Of a stretch of DNA of 64,000 bases, positions 60,653-64,000 are shown in pieces (position 1 is the first letter of the stretch; the number at the start of each line of letters is the position of its first letter). The notes beneath the pieces are model-generated. The model worked only from the letters and a program-made list of their open reading frames with translations. It searched no databases and was not told the origin of the DNA. The position numbers and the translations under genes were made by a program. The DNA is taken from the NCBI GenBank assembly GCA_002422425.1, contig DIVG01000060.1, positions 35,349 through 99,348 of the forward strand, read 5' to 3'. The DNA comes from Akkermansiaceae bacterium UBA6138 (lineage in GTDB: Bacteria; Verrucomicrobiota; Verrucomicrobiia; Verrucomicrobiales; DEV007).

Positions 60653-61579
60653 ATGGAACTCTTTCTCCTTAGAAATGGCGAACATGTCGGACCTTACGAC
60701 GAACATCAAATCGCCGAAATGCTATCAGAGGGCAGTCTTTCGACGAACGATCTGATCTGGTATGAAGGGCTTTCCGAATGGAAGCCGATCGATTCTGTCA
60801 TGGATATTACGACGAAACCGGAACCGGTCGCAACCGCAGTCAGGAAGGCTCCGGTGACGCTACGGGACACTAATAATTACAAGAAAGTGAAGGTCGCGAT
60901 CCCTCGCACTGTCCTGCTAGTAGCCCCTGCCATTCTGACGCTCATTTTAGGTTATTTCGTCGGGCGCTGGCACGTCGGCTATCAAATAAGATCTGCATTT
61001 ACGGATGCAGCAAAGTCATTCTCAGAAGAAGTTGAAATCGATTCCAATGATACTGGCGAGTCTTCGATTGGGCCTTCGACACTTGGATCAATAAAATCAA
61101 GTCCGGAGCCTGAGCCCGACCCAGTTCCGCAGCTGATGGTTGGACAGACATACTCGTCCGATGCTTTTTCGATCACCCTCGATAGTGCTAAGATTGCGAC
61201 TACCAAAGTCAAAGACCTGATGGGAGACATCGGAACAGGAAAGAATCCTGATTTGACCTTTGCCCTCACCTTCAAAAACCTTGATGAACGGCGCATTCTA
61301 AGATTTCGAGCGGGCAATCAATTCTTGGGTGGCAACTTCAAGTTGAGAGACGACGTCGATAACGTGATTAGAGGCATCGACTATGGGATGATGTCGAAGC
61401 CTGTTGGGGTCCTAACGGGCTCAGAAGACATCGCTCCAGGGTCTTCTGCGACGCACATTGAACTTTTCTCGATACCGCCTCCGAAGACAGATCATCTAAT
61501 ATTGACGGTCGATCTAGCGTGCCTTGGCGGTGAGGGCTTAATTGAGTTCAAGATACCGGCCGCCTCAATCGAAAAATAA
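60653..61579 (+). CDS. GYF_2-domain membrane protein
   Basis: The protein is 308 aa. The N-terminal GYF_2 (DUF4339) domain (about 1-50) reads MELFLLRNGEHVGPYDEHQI, AEMLSEGSLSTNDLIWYEGL, SEWKPI. A single membrane segment lies at about 83-103 (TVLLVAPAILTLILGYFVG), then an acidic linker and a beta-rich extracytoplasmic domain (about 155-305; VGQTYSSDAFSITLDSAKI, NPDLTFALTFKNLDERR) of DUF4352-like character. GYF_2 domains are peptide-binding and common in PVC bacteria. Gene is AT-richer than the core genes. Confidence 0.8.
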   Translation: MELFLLRNGEHVGPYDEHQIAEMLSEGSLSTNDLIWYEGLSEWKPIDSVMDITTKPEPVATAVRKAPVTLRDTNNYKKVKVAIPRTVLLVAPAILTLILGYFVGRWHVGYQIRSAFTDAAKSFSEEVEIDSNDTGESSIGPSTLGSIKSSPEPEPDPVPQLMVGQTYSSDAFSITLDSAKIATTKVKDLMGDIGTGKNPDLTFALTFKNLDERRILRFRAGNQFLGGNFKLRDDVDNVIRGIDYGMMSKPVGVLTGSEDIAPGSSATHIELFSIPPPKTDHLILTVDLACLGGEGLIEFKIPAASIEK

Positions 61580-61627
61580 TAAAAGCACAACAGTGAAGAA
61601 GAAACCAATTAACCGGCTGTTACCCTT

Positions 61628-61912
61628 ATGAAATACACCCTGACAATCCTCGCCGCCGTGCTGTCCCTCAGCACCTCCGCCTCTGCCGACTGTGTCGTCA
61701 ACGCCAAAGCCAAGCTCCGCTTCCAAGTGCTGGACAGCCACACCATCCTGTTCACCGGGGGAGGGGGCTCTGACTTCATTGTCAAGACCTTCGCCTTCGT
61801 CACCAGAGGCTCCGACATCCGCATCCTCAAGGATGACTTCTGCAGCCACGATAGCGCGGTGCTCTACATCGACGGGGAAGTGGCGGACGCCCGCCAAGTC
61901 ACCAAACTGTAA
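61628..61912 (+). CDS. Small secreted protein with a cysteine pair
   Basis: The protein is 94 aa. A signal peptide (about 1-20, ending SASA) is followed by a compact beta-rich domain with two cysteines (C22 and C72), a likely disulfide. I recognise no family. It lies 48 nt after the GYF_2 gene on the same strand, and a dispersed repeat starts at its stop codon. Confidence 0.65.
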   Translation: MKYTLTILAAVLSLSTSASADCVVNAKAKLRFQVLDSHTILFTGGGGSDFIVKTFAFVTRGSDIRILKDDFCSHDSAVLYIDGEVADARQVTKL

Positions 61913-61982
61913 CCCCCGAACTCCCACCGATTCCGGGCCTTCGGCGGGTTGGGTGCCGAACGGATGAGATAGCAAATCCTTA
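61912..61982 (+). repeat. Dispersed palindromic repeat, copy 1
   Basis: It contains the core CCGGGCCTTCGGCGGG followed by a G-rich arm (TTGGGTGCCGAACGG) and ends in ATAGCAAATCCTTA. It occupies most of the gap between the small secreted protein and the zinc-ribbon protein. Confidence 0.7.
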
Positions 61983-62000
61983 TCAATAAAAAATACGCTT

Positions 62001-62504
62001 ATGAAACAATATCCCAAATGCCAAGTCTGCTCCAACGGTGATCTTCGTCCCAAGAAGAAGTATCGAATGAGCGGCCCCGTCGTAGCCATCGGCTATTTGC
62101 TCCTTGTCCCGTGTGTGATCGGAATGCTCATCGGATTGGTGATGATGTTTGCCACCGGAGGCGCATCGGATGCGAGCTTCACGGCAATTGAGGATGAGTA
62201 TCGTTCCTCGTTGGTAGAAGCTGGAATTCCCGAAACATTGGTTGAAAAGTCCGCTAAGCCAGGAGGCCTAACCGCGACAGATCGGGACAGCCTATCGCCG
62301 GAACAGCGAACTGCCTTATCCTCCGCTGAGTTGGCTAAGAGTGCTGGCCAGCTTGGCGCCGGCGCCGGAACCGCTGTTGCCGGAGGATTTGGAATCTTTC
62401 TCATTGTCGTGTCTTTTGTTGGAGGCCTTCTGGGATGGTTACTAATCATGAAGAAGAAGGTGCTCCAATGTGGCAGCTGTAAGGCAGTCGTGGCAGCATC
62501 TTAA
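62001..62504 (+). CDS. Membrane protein with split zinc-ribbon cysteines
   Basis: The protein is 167 aa. An N-terminal CQVC pair (C7, C10) and a C-terminal CGSC pair flank two membrane segments (about 27-50 and 127-150). The four cysteines could form one zinc ribbon if both ends lie on the same side, as the even number of membrane segments allows. The central loop is polar and helical. Not recognised as a named family. It sits between repeat copies 1 and 2. Confidence 0.7.
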   Translation: MKQYPKCQVCSNGDLRPKKKYRMSGPVVAIGYLLLVPCVIGMLIGLVMMFATGGASDASFTAIEDEYRSSLVEAGIPETLVEKSAKPGGLTATDRDSLSPEQRTALSSAELAKSAGQLGAGAGTAVAGGFGIFLIVVSFVGGLLGWLLIMKKKVLQCGSCKAVVAAS

Positions 62505-62560
62505 GTGGCGCACAAAACAGGCGATTCTGCACCCGATGGACCTGAACGCCCGATACTACC

Positions 62561-62629
62561 CACCGAACCCCCTCTATCCCCGGCCTTCCGGTAGGGCGGG
62601 TGCGGGAGGGACGGAAAAGCAAATCCTTC
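62561..62629 (+). repeat. Dispersed palindromic repeat, copy 2
   Basis: The core reads CCCCGGCCTTCCGGTAGGGCG, a diverged form of the shared core, followed by GGTGCGGGAGGGACGG and AAAAGCAAATCCTT. The end is closest to copy 1. Confidence 0.6.
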
Positions 62630-62681
62630 AGTTAGTTGAGCGGTGGCCTAATTCGATGCAACGCGAAGCAATCCGGCTTGC

Positions 62682-62753
62682 CGACCCACCTCCGACCGCG
62701 GGGCCTTCGGCGGGAAGGGAGCCGAAGGGGATGAAGACGGGATTTCCTAGCAA
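62682..62753 (+). repeat. Dispersed palindromic repeat, copy 3
   Basis: The core GGGGCCTTCGGCGGG is followed by AAGGGAGCCGAAGGGGATGA and ends in GATTTCCTAGCAA. The right half is nearly identical to copy 4. Confidence 0.7.
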
Positions 62754-62952
62754 CCGCTCGAGAACTCGATACCCTCGCCGATTGTCGAGCGTCTCGCCGG
62801 GTTGCTTGATTGTTTCGTTGCGAAAGTTTGCGGCACGGAGAGGCCCCAACGACCTGTAACAGAATGTCACATTTATTCAAAATCGCAAAAAAAGGTTGCC
62901 AACTTCTCTAAATCAAGAAATTCTAATCAAGCCGCACCAATTACTCCTGACT

Positions 62953-63026
62953 TCCCCCTAACCCCCCCGACTCCGGGCCTACGGCGGGAAGGGAGCCGAG
63001 GGGATGAAAAAGCGATTTCCTAGCAG
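62953..63026 (+). repeat. Dispersed palindromic repeat, copy 4
   Basis: The core CCGGGCCTACGGCGGG is followed by AAGGGAGCCGAGGGGATGA and ends in GATTTCCTAGCAG. It lies 25 nt upstream of the last gene's ATG. Confidence 0.7.
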
Positions 63027-63051
63027 TAGAAAAATATAACAGTATATTCAA

Positions 63052-63870
63052 ATGAAAAAACTTCCCTGTCTAATTTGCATTGTATTTGCTACATTTTTTT
63101 TCAACATTCAAACATCCGCGCAAGCCCCTATGTCTTCCGCCGAAAGAGATATCCTACGGAGGGAGACAGCGGCGATGGTGCGCGAACAGATGGATTACGA
63201 CAAGCAGAGGCTAGACCTCCAACGGCAGCAGAACATGCTATTGGAAGATACTCAGCGTAGACGTAGGCAGGTCGAGATCGACTCTATGTTAGGGGAAGTG
63301 TCCTCCTCCTTATCCGCTGCTCTCAAAGGATTCGGGGAAGCGTCCTCCTCCTTATCCGCTGCCCTCAAAGGAAAGACGACCGAACAACAAGCTGATGTCG
63401 AAAAAGATGGAGAATTTCGAAAGTTCGGAATAACAGTGGAAACTATTTTGAATTTATCGCCAACAACCGCGCCCAAGCTTCCTCCGGAGGCACAAGCCAA
63501 TCTCGAACAAATCGAGTCATTTAAAGCACAGCTTCCAGACGGAAATAAATTTCAGGTTATGGTCACCTATTATCGTTTCAAGGGGCAGTCTCCATCAGTC
63601 GAATCTACGTCAGAAGCCAAGACTCTAGCAATCAAGGCTTTAAAAGGAATATCGGGGGTTGAAACCAACGATTCCGTGGTCACCATCGGGAACAATAAGG
63701 GGGTGTTGTCAAAAATCAGCTGCAGCGCAAATGGAGTAATTTACGCCTTTAATTCCTTAATCATTGCTCGCCGCAACGAAATGTGGCAAATCCAAGTAAA
63801 TGGAGAAAATACAACGAGATTTCAGTCAGTTTCAGCGTCCGTGTTAGAGAGTTTTAAATTTACTGAGTGA
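63052..63870 (+). CDS. Secreted coiled-coil protein with an internal tandem repeat
   Basis: The protein is 272 aa. A signal peptide (about 1-24) precedes a basic coiled-coil region (about 28-82; rich in E, R, Q). It is followed by a duplicated 14-residue unit, GEVSSSLSAALKGF and GEASSSLSAALKGK (about 81-108). The C-terminal domain (about 120-272) is mixed alpha/beta (FKAQLPDGNKFQVMVTYYRF, IIARRNEMWQIQVNGENTTR). I recognise no family. The gene is clearly AT-richer than the core genes, which suggests transfer. Confidence 0.7.
   Translation: MKKLPCLICIVFATFFFNIQTSAQAPMSSAERDILRRETAAMVREQMDYDKQRLDLQRQQNMLLEDTQRRRRQVEIDSMLGEVSSSLSAALKGFGEASSSLSAALKGKTTEQQADVEKDGEFRKFGITVETILNLSPTTAPKLPPEAQANLEQIESFKAQLPDGNKFQVMVTYYRFKGQSPSVESTSEAKTLAIKALKGISGVETNDSVVTIGNNKGVLSKISCSANGVIYAFNSLIIARRNEMWQIQVNGENTTRFQSVSASVLESFKFTE
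63292..63372 (+). repeat. 42-bp tandem repeat inside the last gene
   Basis: Copy 1 (63292-63333) and copy 2 (63334-63372, 39 of 42 bp) differ at two positions, T or C in GGGGAAG(T/C)G and in GCTGC(T/C)CTC. One change alters Val to Ala and the other is silent, so the duplication is recent. Confidence 0.9.
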
Positions 63871-64000
63871 GTTACGGTAACCAATCATTCGGATCAACCT
63901 AAGCCCAGAGCTCCAGATGTGACTGTGGATTTCCTCTTTCGATTGTTCCGTTCGACGTGTTTGTACTGAAAAATAATGGTTCTTCGTCAATTTGAGTGGG

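Larger units (their letters stand above)
62505..63051. other. 547-bp repeat-rich intergenic region
   Basis: It contains three copies of a dispersed repeat (listed separately) and an AT-rich promoter-like stretch just before the next gene (63025-63050). The open frame that spans part of it (62470-62859) crosses two repeat copies and has no domain, so I do not call a gene. Confidence 0.6.

Noticed and set aside
62470..62859. Plus-strand open frame of 129 codons after the zinc-ribbon gene
   Set aside because: It crosses two copies of the dispersed repeat, is rich in P, R and S, and has no domain or ribosome site.
61912..63026. Integron cassette array with attC sites
   Set aside because: Small same-strand genes separated by palindromic repeats look like cassettes, but the repeats lack paired RYYYAAC and GTTRRRY ends, and no integrase is in the window.
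1..64000. tRNA, rRNA or CRISPR features
   Set aside because: I looked through the intergenic stretches and saw no cloverleaf-like sequence, rRNA segment or regularly spaced repeat-spacer array.

Overview
The window looks like chromosomal DNA of a Verrucomicrobiota bacterium, most likely order Verrucomicrobiales (inferred from gene content; no rRNA is present). Pointers are secreted single-heme cytochromes of the planctomycete-cytochrome-C type, a DUF1549/DUF1553 (PSD1) protein paired with a DUF1501 protein, a DUF3500 protein, SGNH and sialate-esterase-like hydrolases, carboxynorspermidine dehydrogenase, and moderately high GC with very short intergenic gaps. No rRNA, tRNA or CRISPR array was seen.

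Region 1 (1-10.1 kb): the 3' end of acyl carrier protein with its terminator; a conserved hypothetical; a LysM protein with a degenerate L,D-transpeptidase domain; accA; a secreted cytochrome c. Then, on the minus strand, an AraC regulator, a YwaF-like membrane protein, gdhA and carboxynorspermidine dehydrogenase, and a class A penicillin-binding protein with a strong palindrome just before its start. Region 2 (10.2-20.4 kb): an ECF sigma factor, a TetR regulator with a readable promoter and operator, the PSD1/DUF1501 pair, an Xre-RES toxin-antitoxin pair with a palindrome over its start, a cytochrome/copper-monooxygenase-like protein coupled to a redoxin, and an SGNH hydrolase.

Region 3 (20.5-34.6 kb): DAHP synthase, a LOG-family protein, rnhB and yraN, a DUF4407 membrane protein, an ABC-ATPase homologue that has lost every nucleotide-binding motif, rodA, and a GldA/GldF/GldG-like operon with a DUF4340 protein and a diheme cytochrome lipoprotein. 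An 11-C run sits in the ATPase reading frame. Region 4 (34.7-54.9 kb) is mainly metabolic: dipeptidase, D-serine-dehydratase-like enzyme, RidA, UDP-sugar pyrophosphorylase, proC, an Nramp-related transporter without the canonical motifs, a sialate O-acetylesterase, an Rpn-type nuclease, a zinc dehydrogenase, class I fumarase, a DUF3500 protein, a cytochrome c, a VapBC-type pair, OpgH with an unknown partner, and a YdeP/FdhF-like molybdoenzyme.

Region 5 (55.1-64 kb) is accessory DNA. It starts with debris: a DUF3293 fragment, a frameshifted HNH fragment, and an SNF2-helicase/Mrr-nuclease gene whose 5' half is missing. That gene is joined head-to-head to an AAA ATPase remnant that has also lost its 5' half. 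A run of coupled small genes follows (Ala-rich peptide, HTH protein, LmbU-like protein, small conserved protein), then a VSR/DUF559-like endonuclease split by an ~83-bp palindromic insertion. The last 3.4 kb is visibly AT-richer. It carries four unrecognised membrane or secreted proteins (GYF_2-TM, small secreted, zinc-ribbon-TM, coiled-coil secreted), and four copies of a ~70-bp palindromic repeat lie among the last three of them.
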